Notes: a model not told the origin generated them from the sequence alone. A stretch of 64,000 nt of DNA from Azolla caroliniana (GCA_043228905.1 JBHGNT010000007.1:18786001-18850000); one strand, 5' to 3'; shown: positions 1-12,410, numbered from the stretch's first letter. Numbers and translations are program-made.

Positions 1-2279
1 TTTACCGTGCCAAAGACCCCATAACTAAACGGGTTGGCCGAGAGGATGAACCGGACCATAATGGAGAGGGTCCGGAGTATGCTGGCGCATGCAAAATTAC
101 CCAAGACGTTTTGGGCTGAGGCGCTGTCGACAGCGACGTATGTGATAAACAAATCACTCTCAGTTCCCTTGGATGGAGACACACCACAGAAGGTGTGAAC
201 CGGTAAGGAAGTGTCCTACCGGCATCTGAAGTTGTTCGGGTGTCTCGCGTATGTGCATGTTGCTAAGGACCGGAGAGGAAAGTTGGATCCAAAGACCCGA
301 CCATGCATATTCCTCGGATACAGCGATGATAAGTTCGGCTACCGAGTGTGGGATCCGGTTGACAAGAAGGCTTTCTGGAGCCGAGATATTATCTTCATGG
401 AGGACAAGACTCTTGCCGACTGGGAATCAGAGAAGAAGATAATGAACTCCGATGAGATTCTGACCCACTCGGCTAAGAGCCGGTTGACACTCGAGGAACT
501 AGCTGGTTACGGTGAGGATACGAAACCGGCAGAAGAAGAAGTAGAGGAAGCTGAAATCGGAACCGGCCAAGACCCCGAATCGGATTCGGATGAAGAACAA
601 ATAGTGGCATCGGTTGCCAAAAGCCAAAGAAGGAGATATCCTCTCAAAGAGAGAAGGGCCCCCCAGAGATTTCCGGATGCAGAGCATGTGTTGCTGACCG
701 ATGAGGGAGAGCCGGAAAGCTTCGAAGAAGCGAAGAATGACACCCACAACCGCAAATGGTTAAGTGCCATGCAGGATGAGATGGATTCCCTGCATGAGAA
801 CCATACGCACGAATTGGTGGAGTTGCCGAAAGAAAAGCGGGCACTCCGAAATAAGTGGGTGTACAAGTTGAAACCGGGAGATGCTGGCAAACCCCCCAGA
901 TACAAAGCCAGGATCGTGGTGAAGGGGTTCCAACAGAAGAAGGGTGTGGACTTCGACGAGATATTTTCCCCGGTAGTAAAGATGACCTCCATCCGGACGG
1001 TGCTGAGTATAGCGGCAAGCATGGACCTCAAGGTAGAGCAGTTAGACGTGAAGACGACATTCCTTCACGGTGACCTCGAAGAGGAGATCTATATGCAGCA
1101 ACCGGAAGGATTCGTGGAGAAAGGGAAGGAGCACCTGGTTTGCCGATTGAAGAAGAGCTTGTACGGACTAAAGCAGGCTCCCCAACAGTGGTACCGGAAA
1201 TTCGACCCTTCATGACCAATCAAGGGTACCACAAGACACAGGCTGATCACTGCGTGTTTGTGAAGAAGTTCGAAGGAGGTGACTTCCTGATACTCCTTCT
1301 GTACGTGGACGACATGTTGATCGTTGGACGGGACCAAGCCAAAATACGGATGCTGAAGAAGGCTCTCAATCGAACCTTCGCAATGAAAGACTTGGGCCCG
1401 GCAAGACAAATACTGGGGATGCACATCATCCGGGACCGGTCAAAGAAGCAATTGTGGTTGTCACAAGAGAAATACGTGACAAAGGTACTTCAGCGGTTCA
1501 ACATGTTAGAAGCAAAACCGGTCGGATCGACACTACCGGCAAACTGCAGACTATCCGGTAAGCAAAGCCCGAAGACGAAAGCAGAGAAGGCTGATATGAT
1601 GAAGGTTCCATATGCCTCTACCGTCGAGAGGTTGATGTACACAATGGTGTGTACTCAGTCGGATATTGGATACGCAGTCGGAGTGGTGAGCCGGTTTATG
1701 AGCAATCCCGGCAAGGAGCACTGGAACGCGGTCAAATGGATACTCCGGTACCTGAAGGGCACTTCGAATATGTGTCTCCGATTTGGCTCTGGTAAACCTC
1801 AACTTGACAGTTTTACCGATTCAGACGTGTCGGCTGATGTGGACACCAGCCGGTCTACATCCGGGTATGTAATGACATATGCAGGGGGAGCTGTTTCGTG
1901 GCAGTCGAGGCTGCTGAAGACGGTTGCATTGTCAACCACAGAGGCGGAGTACATGGCGGTTGTGGAAGCTGGCAAGGAAATATTATGGATGAAGGACTTC
2001 ATCGGAGAGCTCGGTATCCGGCAAGATGAATACCGGCTCTGTTTCGACGGTCAAAGTGCCATCCACCTTGCTAAGAACGCAGCGTACCATTCCAAGACGA
2101 AGCACATCCAGCGTAGGTATCACTGGATCCGGGAGCGAGTAGAAGATCGAGAGTTCGCGCTGACGAAGATCCACACGGCTGAGAATGGGTCAGATATGTT
2201 GACCAAAGTACTGATACCCGACAAGCTGGATGCATGTCGGAAGCGGATCGGACTAGTACGACATCCCATGCCGGAGTGA
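1..2279 (+). mobile_element. Copia-1: degenerate Ty1/copia pol (integrase end, RT, RNase H)
   Basis: The 3' part of a Copia retrotransposon polyprotein; the 5' end lies outside the window. In order I see the end of the integrase core (NGLAERMNRT), the integrase C-terminal region (LKLFGCLAYVH, FLGYSDDKFGYR), the reverse transcriptase (NKWVYKLKPGD, KARIVVKGFQQKKGVDF, LYGLKQAP, YVDDMLIVGRD) and RNase H (ALSTTEAEYMA, TKHIQRRYHWIRE), ending at 2279. It is not functional: in-frame stops lie at 22-24 and 196-198, where a Trp is expected, and the reading frame changes near 1200-1210 inside the RT, just before the YVDD catalytic box. The YVDD box itself is intact. A polypurine-like stretch and an LTR follow directly. 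The family assignment is certain; activity is excluded by the breaks. Confidence 0.93.
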
Positions 2280-2289
2280 AGGGGAAGTT

Positions 2290-2556
2290 TGTTAGGAAAC
2301 AGGTCCCTCCGGATGGGATGTGAGAACCGGATGTGGAGTACCCGGCAACGGAAGACCCGGTGAGAACCGAATAACGAGTACCCGGCAAGGAAGGCCCAGT
2401 GAGAACCAGATGACGAGTGCCCAACAAGCGCCGGATGATGCAGGCCCGATGAGGAGTGCTCACCGGATGAAGGGACATATTCGTAAATATGTTTCTGAGA
2501 GTCCATTGGGGCTATATTTGTAAATAGCCGAAAAGTCATATTAGTATAAATATGAC
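2290..2556 (+). mobile_element. Truncated 3' LTR of Copia-1
   Basis: It begins TGTTAGGAAACAGG right after a purine-rich tract (gaaggggaagtt), the expected position of a 3' LTR. It aligns over its whole length with the reverse complement of the solo LTR at 27552-28182 (shared landmarks: ggtccctccggatggg, catattcgtaaatatg, gccgaaaagtcatatta). The solo copy is 631 bp, so only the first 267 bp remain here. At about 2556 the sequence passes without a gap into the protease region of a second Copia element. Confidence 0.88.
2322..2440 (+). repeat. Three tandem ~40-bp repeats inside the LTR
   Basis: Units start at 2322, 2362 and 2401, each opening with gagaacc and containing a degenerate gagtacccggcaagg core, with periods of 40 and 39 bp. 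Related sequence is present in the solo LTR on the other strand, so the array is part of the LTR family. Repeats of this kind in the U3 region of LTRs often carry transcription-factor sites. That role is not shown here. Confidence 0.75.
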
Positions 2557-5500
2557 ACGTCGGAGAAGTCCCTTTGAGCCACGTCGGATAGAGGGGGAAG
2601 TTGATGAACGTATTACACGTTCCGACCATCACGAAGAACCTGGTGTCGGTTGGACAGATTGTCGACCAGGGGATGCAAGTGCGGTTTACGCACCTCGGGT
2701 GCTTCATCGGGGAAGAGGGCCAAATCATTGTGCAAGGGCGCAGAGATGAGAGGATGTTTATCCTCGACACCAATGACGTCGACACCACTTTGTTCGCCAA
2801 AGGACAGAAGATTGAATCGGATATCGATCTCTGGCACAAGCGGATTGGCCACGTCAATTACTAGAGGCCTCAAGACTTGCAAACGAAACAAGTTGTTTTC
2901 GGTTTGTTGAAGTTTAGTGGCCGGAAGGCCCAAGTATGTGAAGCCTGCCAACTGGGGAAGCCACACCGGCTTACATTCCCCATTGAACGAAATCGGAGCC
3001 GCAACAAGCTCGATCTAATCCATTCGGATGTATGGCGATCGGCACAAAATGTGAGTCTTGGCGGAAGTCGATATTTCATCTCCTTCATCGATGACTACAG
3101 CTAGCACACATGGATCTACCTCATTGAGCGGAAGAGCGAAGTCTTCGAGTGTTTCCGGAACCTGCAAAGACTGGTTGAACGAGAAACGGAGAGGAAGATC
3201 AAGTGCCTGCGGTCGGATGGCGGAAAAGAATATTTTTCTAGCCAATTCAACAGTTATCTACAGCAAAAAGGAATTCGGAGAGAGTTTAGCTGCAGATACA
3301 CACTGGAGCAAAACGGTGTGGCCGAGAGGAGGAACCGGTCGCTTATCGACGCGGCAAGGGCAATGCTGGAGGAGAAGAACATGCCCCATTTATACTGGGC
3401 TGAGGCGGTTCGGACGACCGTCTATATCCAAAACCGGATCGGTGACAAGGTGTCTGTGCATGAGCTGTATTTCGGGCACAAGCCAAATCTGAGACACCTT
3501 CGGATATTCGGTAGTATTGCATATATGCATGTGCCAAATGAGAAGCGGAGGAAGTTGGATGCAAAGTCGGAAAAATGCATCTTGGTCGGTTACTCGCATG
3601 AGCAAAAGGGGTACAAGTGCTATAACCCCCGAACAAAGCAGGTCCGAGTTAGCCGGGATGTTGAGTTTGATGAGACGGCATCATGGTATCCCTTACCGGC
3701 TCCAACTTCCAACCCCGACCCAATACCAGAGGATGAGGCTAGTGAGCCTGAACCGGTCTAGTTAGAAGACGAAGGGTTTGAGACTCTAGATGAGAGTCCA
3801 AAATTGTTTCGGTTGAGCGGGCCGAACGAACGGCTGAGTTGGGATGACTAGTCGGATGAGGAACCGGCGAGTAGTGGAGACTCTACCGTGATCTCCCCTC
3901 GCAAGGAACCGAGGAGACGGTTCACGCACAAGGAAAAGGGGAAGAAGAAGATGTCGGAATACAAAACCGGCAACATTGAGTCAGATTGAAGCGAATCCAA
4001 CTCCGGAAAGGATGAAGGCGGATCTTCGGCAATGAAGATCGAACCGGCCAAGAAGGGCCTCAAACTGGGTAATGATAAGTTACGCCGGTCTTCCCGCCAG
4101 AAGAACCCCGTGAAGCGGTATGGGTAGAATGAGTACATGGCACATCACTATGTGTACATGACCAAGGTGGCGGAAGTGCGTGAGCCGGAGAGCTACGCAG
4201 AAGCGGCAAAGGACGCGAATTGGCGTGTCGCTATGGAGGAAGAAATGCGGGCACTTGCTGCCAACGACACATGGGACCTAGTTGACCCTCCCCGACATTG
4301 TAAACCGATCGGATGTAAGTGGGTGTACAAGGTAAAGTACAATGCCGACGGTTCGATTAACCGGTACAAGGCCCGGTTAGTGGCGAAGGGATACGCGCAG
4401 ACCCACGGAATCGACTACGACGAGACCTGCTCTCCGGTAGCAAAGATGATGACGGTTCGTGTGGTGGTGGCGGTTGTTGCGGCAAGGGGGTGGCATCTTC
4501 ACCAAATGGACGTGAAGAATGCATTTCTTCAAGGAGATCTTGAAGAAAAGGTCTTTATGACCCAACCCCCCGATTTCTAGTCGGAGATGAACAAGTCGGC
4601 AGTATGCCGGCTGAAGAAGTCACTTTATGGCCTGAAGCAAGCCCCCCGAGCTTGGAATGCGAAGATCACGCATCGGTTGCGTAAGATGGGGTTTGTTGCC
4701 TCCAAGTCCGACTCTTCGTTGTTCTTTCGGCAAGATCCAGACGGTCTGGTTTGCATCTTGTTGTATGTTGATGATCTAGTCATCACCAGACCCAGCCTCA
4801 ATGACATCCGCTGAGTCAAGTCCCAGTTGTCGGACACATTTGAGATGAAGTACCTAGGGGACCTTCACTATTTCCTTGGGATCGAGGTGATCCGAACCCC
4901 CGACGACATAGTGCTCTCACAAAGACACTATGTGTTGAATATGTTGTACAAGTTCGGCATGACAGAATGGTGACCGATCTCCATACCCCTGGATCGAAAC
5001 CAGAAGCTCCGTCCGGACTCTGGACCGGCCTGCGATGAGAAGCGGTTCCGATAGATCATCGGAAGCCTCATATATTTGACAATCACCCGACCCGACATCA
5101 GTTATCCGATCGGCATGATCAACCAATATCTGCAGAAGCCGACCATGGAGCACCTTCTGTGTGCGCATCGAATTTTGCGATATGCGAGCGGCACGAAGGA
5201 TCGGGGACTGTTATACCGGCATGGTATAACCGAAGAGGTAGTCGGCTACACCGATGTTGACTGGGTTGGCGATGCATCAGATCGCCGATTCACCTTCGGC
5301 TATATGTTTTTCCTTGGTGGCGCGGTTGTTGCGTGGAGCAACAAAAAGCAGCCAACAGAGGCCCTTTCGAGCACTGAGGGTGAATATTGGGGCGCTACCG
5401 TTGCCACATGTGGAGCCATTTGGTTTCGGCGACTGCTGCAAGAACTGTGGATCGAGGTGCCGACCCCAATCTTGATCTACTACGATAACATAAGCAACAT

Positions 5501-6190
5501 GCAGCTCGCCAACCCATGCTCGCACAAAGCACATAGAAGTGCACTACCACTTCGTGCGTGAGCGTGTTATGAGCGGTGAAGTTGAACTTCGGTATGTTCA
5601 TACGAGTCGGCAAGTTTCCGACATCTTCACCAAACCGCTCGGATCGGACAAGTTGCAACACTTCACCGAAATGCTTGGTGTTCAGCATCTCGACGTGCCA
5701 AAGACACCGGGACGGGCAAAGGCAAAGAAACTACCGATTGCGTCGGTGAGGGAAGAACTGACAAAGGGGGAGACAAGAAGAAGGCCGATGTGGTGAAGGG
5801 CCTGGAACCGGAAGACGAATCGGGAGCGACCGATTCGGACAAGATCTGGAACAAATCAGAGACAACTGATTCGGTTCAACAGACGGATTCGGAAGAACCG
5901 GATCAATTGAAGGCCAAGCGGACGAGAAGGTAGCGGACGTCAACGCCAACACGAAGGAACCGGCGGGTTGACAAGCGCCGAAGTCACAGCAGCAAGGGAG
6001 CTGAATTGGGCCTGTTGAGCAGACAAGTCGACCAAGGAGGACGAGGTGCACAGAATCCGAAGGGTCGCGGCAAACGGAACCGGACCAGACGAGGAGCACG
6101 AGCGAGGCAGAGTGACACCAGAAGGAATCAGGTGGAAGGCCCGACTGCCATGGAAATTGACACTACGATCCGACCTCAAGTTGAGCTTAA
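2557..6190 (+). mobile_element. Copia-2: degenerate Ty1/copia pol missing its 5' end
   Basis: The element starts abruptly in the protease-integrase linker (NVLHVPTITKNLVSVGQ near 2604) and has no 5' LTR, primer-binding site or gag. Next come the integrase zinc region (WHKRIGHVN, CEACQLGK), the core (DLIHSDVW, LRSDGGKEYF, NGVAERRNRS), the GKEY-to-C-terminal segment, RT from about 4137 (CKWVYKVKYNADG, LDVK-like MDVKNAFLQGD, LYGLKQAPRAW, YVDDLVI) and RNase H (ALSSTEGEYWG), ending near 5796. Many in-frame stops (for example near 2862, 3105, 3759, 4579, 4812, 4972, 5052) and a frame change near 5515 make it a pseudogene. The tail 5800-6190 is a degenerate extension before the polypurine tract (cttaagggggagtg). 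It is related to Copia-3 at 20.4-22.8 kb: both share the MAHHY...KVA linker before the RT. Confidence 0.92.
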
Positions 6191-6197
6191 GGGGGAG

Positions 6198-6611
6198 TGT
6201 TGAGCGGCAAGCTCAACTGGATCCGGATCGGCTGAATAAGCCTGAGCCAGATCAGTATCCGGAAGGATGAGCCGGATCGGTGAGCCGGTGAGTTGGGGAG
6301 CCGGTTAGCTGGATCCAGTAGTAACTGGAAGCCTAGTAGCAGCCTAGACTACTAGATAGTTAATGACTCGTAGTTAGTGTCAGACGCTCGTGTGAGCATT
6401 GAAGTACACAGTGCTTTTCTCAATCCTCTTAGGACTCATATAAATAATGATGTTGAGCACGTTGTATGTACAGAGAATTATTATTGTTTTGAAATAGATT
6501 TTTAACGTTCTGCTTTCTCTGTCTCTCCCGTGTACACTCTGTTTGTTCAATCTCCCTCTCTCTCTCTTTGTTGTTATCCAGCAAGGCCGGTTTGTCTAAC
6601 GCTTCCGCACA
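6198..6611 (+). mobile_element. 3' LTR of Copia-2 (right end approximate)
   Basis: TGTTGAGCGGCAAGCTCAAC starts immediately after a polypurine tract, as a 3' LTR should. It contains a good TATA box (catataaat, 6437-6445) followed by CT-rich sequence (ctctctctctct near 6557). I place the right end near the CACA at 6608-6611, but no second copy exists here to confirm it. Confidence 0.75.
6437..6445 (+). promoter_or_regulatory. TATA box of the Copia-2 LTR promoter
   Basis: catataaat sits about 240 bp into the LTR, where the U3/R promoter of Copia LTRs is expected. It is inferred from position and motif only. Confidence 0.5.
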
Positions 6612-6988
6612 TAATCTCTTACAATTGATATTAATTATATAGTGATCGCCATTTCTATCATATGTTCCTCAATGGTAGTAATAGAAATAATTATAAACTG
6701 CGCATCAAAAAATATATGCAATACGTGCCAAACATTTGATTCATTCATAAGTGCTTAAGTCCTCGATGTTGGCTAAATTAATATTTTTTGTTAACATATG
6801 AAAATTGAAATTTTGTTTTGTTTAAATAAAATAGTTTGCCTTGAGATTGACCCATTACAAGTTGTGACTTTTGTTTGGTTTTATTGCCGGCTAATCAAAA
6901 TTTCAAGAGGCATATCCAAATGTTACTAGCATCGAAGCTTATCATGAATCAATAGCTATTAAAGCTTTCCATCTGCCATTTTGTAGCA

Positions 6989-7175
6989 ATGCATTGGCTA
7001 TAAATGCATTTCTACGGAATCTTCCATGAGAAACCAACTCTCTCATAAAATAAAATAAAGCTTCATTTATGCTTATGGCCCTATGCATTGGCTATAAATG
7101 CATTTCTACAAAAACTTCCAGGAGAAACCAACTCTCTCATAAAATAAAATAAAGCTTCATTTATACTTGTGGCCC
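6989..7175 (+). repeat. 93-bp tandem duplication
   Basis: Two adjacent copies (6989-7081 and 7082-7175) share gcattggctataaatgcat, gaaaccaactctctcataa and aataaagcttcattta with few mismatches. Each copy includes a TATA-like ggctataaat. The duplication looks fairly recent. No function is evident. Confidence 0.85.
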
Positions 7176-8288
7176 TTATCACACTAAACAAGACCAAATT
7201 TGAAAAAGTTACATTGCGACAAATGCTTTAAAGCTTGGTAGGGTATACCGTATGTAGAATAGAGTGGATTGGATCTCTAATATGAACATAATGTTTAATA
7301 GTGACATATATGTAGAAATATCAACTTTGTACAATTAGATGTTTTCTTTCCAATGGTGGATTACACCATTTTTCTATAACATTATGTGGGTTACTATGTG
7401 AATTTTACATTTGTTCCTCTTAAAGCTTTCTATAATATGTATTGGTATCTATCCATATGTGTGTGGATTTATGAAACAATATCCTATATTTATGCTTTTA
7501 AACAACAAATAAAAACTCTAGGATGTCAATGAACTTGCCAAGTTAGAAAATTTCCATTCCAATTAAGATGCATGTGTTTTCAAAATACATGTTTTACAAT
7601 TAAGTTAGAATGTGTGTGGATAACCATAACTAGAATGTAATAGGCCAATTGTTAGCGACTACATAAATATTCTATAAACGATGCATTGTGGGAGAGCGCA
7701 AAGATTGTAGAAAAAAGAGATCACGATTGAAAGCACAATGTCAAAACATTTAGTTTACATTCATTAGATTCCTTTTTTGTTCAAATTCACATATTATATA
7801 TATATAAATAGAACATTGCACTGACGTCAGATCTAAAACTTTGAAATAAATGAGTGTGCATTCTACACGTTCTTCATTATTTTAGCTTTGTTCATGCACA
7901 TTGATAAATGGATGTGCATTCTAATGGCTTTATAATAATATTGATAATAATAGAGTTTCCACAATACAAAGAGTGAAAACCATGAAACCTATTGTTCCTC
8001 CCACACATAGTGTTGTTTAGGCCATTGCTCAACACAAGGATATCATAAGAATGACATATATATTTTGCTCCATTGTTAGTTCATTGTTTGTAATGATCAC
8101 ATACAACAACAATATGGCTTACACTCTTCATTGTTCGTTCATCGTTTGTAATGATCACATATTTTTATTGTTCACATAGAGTGCTAATAGATAGGGACAA
8201 CGATGATGGAATACTATTAAGAGATATATATTTGGTAAAAAATTCAACATCCTACAAATGCATTGGGCAAACGTGATGTTGATGTCTT

Positions 8289-8405
8289 ATGGGTGAATGT
8301 ATGGAAGATCTATATGCTAAGTGTGGAGTCTTAGAGAAAGTACATGAATTGTTTGATATGTTTCTAATTCGAAAGATAGTCTCCTGCAATGTTCTCATTA
8401 CAGTT
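8289..8405 (+). pseudogene. PPR motif relic
   Basis: About 39 codons in one frame read as a PLS-type PPR segment: MEDLYAKCGVLEKVHELFD followed by RKIVSCNVLIT. This closely resembles the repeating unit of the intact PPR gene at 51.2-53.6 kb (LLDMYAKCGVLVKAREVFE, NVVSWTALIAGY). No longer open frame surrounds it and the flanks do not continue the motif, so it is a fragment of a dead or rearranged PPR copy. Confidence 0.7.
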
Positions 8406-9387
8406 CAGTGTTTAAGCCAATGGTCACATGAGATGGAAAGAAGATCCTTGTAGGTGTTCACCGTTCTTTGTAGTTTTATACTGTGAGTCTTTGTAGTTTT
8501 TAAATTTGATCTATCACGGCTACAACCTTTATAAGGTTGTCAGTCTAATCATTTTGCCATGTAGGTACAATTTATACTAATGAAGAATATGTTTTTGGTA
8601 AATGTATGGAAGATCTATGTGGAAATATGTTGAGATATATGCTTTATACCTAATTTATCACACCAAAAGTTTGCATGAGATTAGAAGCCTAATCTATTAC
8701 ATATTTCCATGTAATTGTTATACATTTATACATACTTTGGTGATGTTTCATCAGTATTTGCATGAAATAAATATTACATAGTATGATCAAGAGATTAAGA
8801 AGCCTATATTATGATTGTTCAAGAGAATAAGTAGAACTGTTATGCAAAAAGTAATGCCCTCATGATTCATTAAAATGCAAGTTGATGTTTTGAACAACAT
8901 ATTTATGAAGGGAAGAGAATCCAAGTGATAGATATTGATCCCTACACAATTCCTAAAGATTTGTCAAAAATGACACTCAGAACAATCAATAAAAGTAAAC
9001 TTTTTGGAAAGAAATGTGGTTACTAGATTCACAATACATGAGTTTAATAGAAAAAAGATAGTAGGCAAGAATATGAAATCATTCTAAACAACAATAACAT
9101 TATCTAATATTATTATTCAATCAAACCAATATTCTCATGACGATAGTACAACAAGAGATTCCATCCCAAAAGCACCATGTATCTTTGGCTCTATACATTA
9201 CATAAGACAATTTACGGTAGCCAATTACATTATATACAAATATATTCACTATCATGCCTTTGTAAACCTTTAAAATTTAAATGTGCGCACGTGCTGATTT
9301 TTTATTACCATTATTGATTTAATATGCTTACATTAATCGAGAAAACATTTTAAACTAATGGTAGTAAGAGTATGATGTATGTATTAA

Positions 9388-9990
9388 TTAGTTGTAAAGG
9401 TCACAATCAAAAGAAAGGGTCCAATGAGCAGGTAATGTTGTGTTAAGGTTCATGAGTTTCGAAACAATTGCTCCATGTGCAACAAGAAAGTCACCATTTC
9501 CACCTACAATCGCAAGGGTTGGATTTTGTAAGCGCTCATCTTCTTGCCCAATTACAACAAGAGATCCTGTAAATGGGCCCGAAGAAACCGTGGCCGTGAA
9601 TATGTGCAATAGGACGAAAGCTTGTTGTGAGTTGACCACCCATGAACCTTGTGCAACCCCAATTTGTGTAGAATCTCTAGAAGCACCTATGGTGATGGGT
9701 GACTCAAACATAGACCGAATGCCAAAGTTGTAAGGGTTGGATTGGGACAAGTTGAAGGGTCCCGTACTGTAGACAGCCTCGAAGGCAGAGTTTTTGACAA
9801 CGGCGGAATACATTTGGATGTGCATGTAGAAAATGAAGTTGGCAGGACCTTGTGGTGGCTTACGACGAGCTAACACCAACATTGTGGGATTAAATTGTGA
9901 CATCGATTGCAATAGGATTAAAGCCACCATCAATGGAAAGTAAGTCATCTTGATCATGTCAATCCCTGACATCTTTGGTTTGGGATGCAA
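9388..9990 (-). CDS. Dirigent-family protein
   Basis: Single-exon gene for 200 residues. Dirigent proteins are secreted plant proteins that guide stereoselective phenoxy-radical coupling in lignan and lignin biosynthesis or act in related cyclisations. An N-terminal hydrophobic segment (about residues 15-40, MTYFPLMVALILL) fits a signal peptide. The dirigent beta-barrel pattern follows: FIFYMH near residue 55, then a segment giving ITIGASRDSTQIGVAQGSWV, FTGSLVVIGQ, and the family hallmark LAIVGGNGDFLVAHG. Four Met codons lie in the first 15 residues (1, 7, 12, 15), so the true start is uncertain; starting at Met12 or Met15 would give a cleaner signal peptide. The length is normal for the family (180-200 aa). 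One oddity is Ile where the usual HD pair has Asp (FYMHI). No disruption is seen, so it is probably functional. Confidence 0.87.
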   Translation of the reverse strand: MHPKPKMSGIDMIKMTYFPLMVALILLQSMSQFNPTMLVLARRKPPQGPANFIFYMHIQMYSAVVKNSAFEAVYSTGPFNLSQSNPYNFGIRSMFESPITIGASRDSTQIGVAQGSWVVNSQQAFVLLHIFTATVSSGPFTGSLVVIGQEDERLQNPTLAIVGGNGDFLVAHGAIVSKLMNLNTTLPAHWTLSFDCDLYN

Positions 9991-10509
9991 TATTTTGGTT
10001 TAGGGCCGAGATTTAAGGATTTAGAACTTTGACGATTTTTTGGTTTTAGGGCTACAATAAATGGATATAAGTGTACCACTTTACATCTTTATGTATAATG
10101 TTGGTTGGTCTTAATTGGCCCATGAAATAGTGTTCACACGTTAATACTTAGATTTTTTTCTACCACCTAATATTGTGACTTTGTCACATGCTCCAACATT
10201 CTTGAGATTAGATTCTTTCTATACAATTATCATAAATTTCCTTATTGAATATGATGGCTTGTAAAATACATAATACATGATGGAAGGAAATACACCCTCA
10301 CAATCATATGAAGGCTCCTAGGTTATTTATGGAATCCACATATTGTCTTTCAAAATTAAGCACAATAATTGTGGTAAGAAAAGGTCAGAAATCAGTTGCT
10401 ATACTACATTATTATTTGTTAAACATATTATTCTAAAATTAAAAAAGCATTTCGAAACTATTTGTTAAGTCATGTTTTATAAACATGAGTTGAGTTTGTT
10501 GTGACAATG
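9991..10509. other. Upstream flank of the dirigent gene
   Basis: AT-rich sequence 5' of the dirigent gene. TATA-like words occur on the minus strand (around 10055-10095), but none is decisive. No gene is seen. Confidence 0.4.
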
Positions 10510-12000
10510 CAAGAAAAATCATACGATGGAATCTTGATTAAGTCATTCAACCATCGAGGGACACATATGTTAAACCCATTGAACACAAAAAATGTATGCA
10601 ATGAAATTGCAATTAATCATCCACGTAACCTGAAGGCTTTGGTCAATCTAGCATTATCAACTATTAGATATAGTTAATGATAACCTCCAAGTTGTCAGAT
10701 TATCCTCATATGTATTCTTCGAGTGCACATTTTGTGTTAAGTAATATTAGCACAACTTAGCTCTAGATACCTACTTACATTATGTAGAAAGTAAGAGAGG
10801 ATATGTATGTAGTCTCATATTCTTGAACTCGACCAAGGAGTGATTCCCCGATTTATATACTCGTATAGTCTTTTGTAATAATCTTTCCTAATTGATGGGA
10901 AAGTAGGCCCTTTTTTGGAAAAAATGATAATAGTAGCAGTAACTATGTCTAGAGGGCTAGGTCAGATTAAATTAGAAGTCAATTATAGAAAAAGAATATC
11001 CCCACTACTATCAATTTACTTGCATGTTTAATGTAACAATAAGAAAAAAAACATAATATAATATATATGGTTTCTTTTTATCTTATAGTGAGACACTTTG
11101 ACTATTATCTATGACAAATCAATTTATAGACGAGATCCCATCTAAGTTCAAAGGTACGAGTGCACAAAAGGACAACAATTGTAATATACTCTCATGCATA
11201 ATAGAAAGTTCGGATTGACACACATATATATATCTCAATGAGTGTAACTCTATATGCCTATCTAGTCGATGCTCAATATTATCCTAGTTGGGTTGACGTT
11301 TGCATGATCGACCCACACAAGTTTTTCTAACATGATATAAAAGTTGAGACATTGATCTAGATTAAGACTATATAGGTAGCCATTGTCTAGCATAACACAT
11401 ACGCACACACACACATAGATTATGATCACATATGGAGAACAATGAACATCCCCTCATTTCCAAATTATTTTTGAGTTCTTGAGGTATTGGGGGCTATGGT
11501 TTAATTGAAGTATGTGGAACACCTTCACTTTTGATTTGCAAGTTGGGGTGAGAAATATATGTTTTAACGTTAAAAGGACGTCTTTGTGGCAAATTGACAG
11601 TGCTAGAGAAATCATGAAATCTCAATGAACTCTACAAGGTCACATATAATCATATTTGTCATTTGAAATTGTGTGTAGAGTGACATTGAGTTTGTAGTCA
11701 TAGTAGTATTTAGTTCCCTAGAAAGGAACTAAGTAAAAGAAAAAAGAAAAAAAGAGAGAGATTATGATCATGTTAATTGTTCCTTTGTAGGCATACAATG
11801 GGCTTTGGACCACATACGTCTCACCTCATATTTTTTTTAGGGCAAGGTGCAATGTCTCGAGTAATGCTTGATGGGGGAGTTACATCATATATTGCCCTCA
11901 TTAGATTTGTTCGTCACGGAAGCTCAATTAGCCCATTGTTGTCACTCATCAATTGTTGGCGATGTTATCAAATCTTGCAACTAAAGGTCAACAAAATATG
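10510..12000 (+). repeat. Direct repeat A (left copy)
   Basis: Three blocks match, in order and orientation, the sequence right of the membrane-protein gene: 10521-10752 with 14717-14945, 10966-11412 with 14985-15404, and 11766-12000 with 15428-15692. Shared words include ttgattaagtca, ggctttggtcaatcta, catctaagttcaaaggtacg, gatcgacccacacaag and ttggcgatgttatcaa. Copy A has extra sequence between the blocks (10753-10965 and 11413-11765). The match looks roughly 85-90% by eye. No protein is encoded. It is either a segmental duplication or an unrecognised repeat family. Confidence 0.85.
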
Positions 12001-12410
12001 ATATCATTTTGTGAATAGGTATTCATATGGAGAGTCATGTTTGGTTGGCAACTGTTAGATTTAACCTTAAATAGATGAGGACTAGGGTTAGGTACCTACT
12101 TCTTTTGCACCATTCCATTGGGGGATAACACACATAGGTTCAATAAATGTCCTATAACGCATATAATTTGGAAGTACTTATCATATATTTGGAAAGTTTT
12201 AACCCCTTGCGATTTTGAGGCCTCAACAATGGGTTTTTGTTCAGTATGTTCAAAATGGTACAAATAACAAGGTGGATATATAGCTCCAACCTTTACGATA
12301 TTGGAAGGTAGAGGAGAGTCAGGACTAAGAAGTTGTAACAAGTGGGTTTTACATACAATTAATATAATTGTGTACTTTTAAAAGAGAGAGAGAGAGAGAC
12401 AATGCCCAAA

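Larger units (their letters stand above)
6612..9387. other. AT-rich intergenic region
   Basis: I see no intact gene between the Copia-2 LTR and the dirigent gene. The stretch is AT-rich with scattered short palindromes and holds two recognisable items, listed separately: a 93-bp tandem duplication and a PPR gene relic. Confidence 0.6.
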
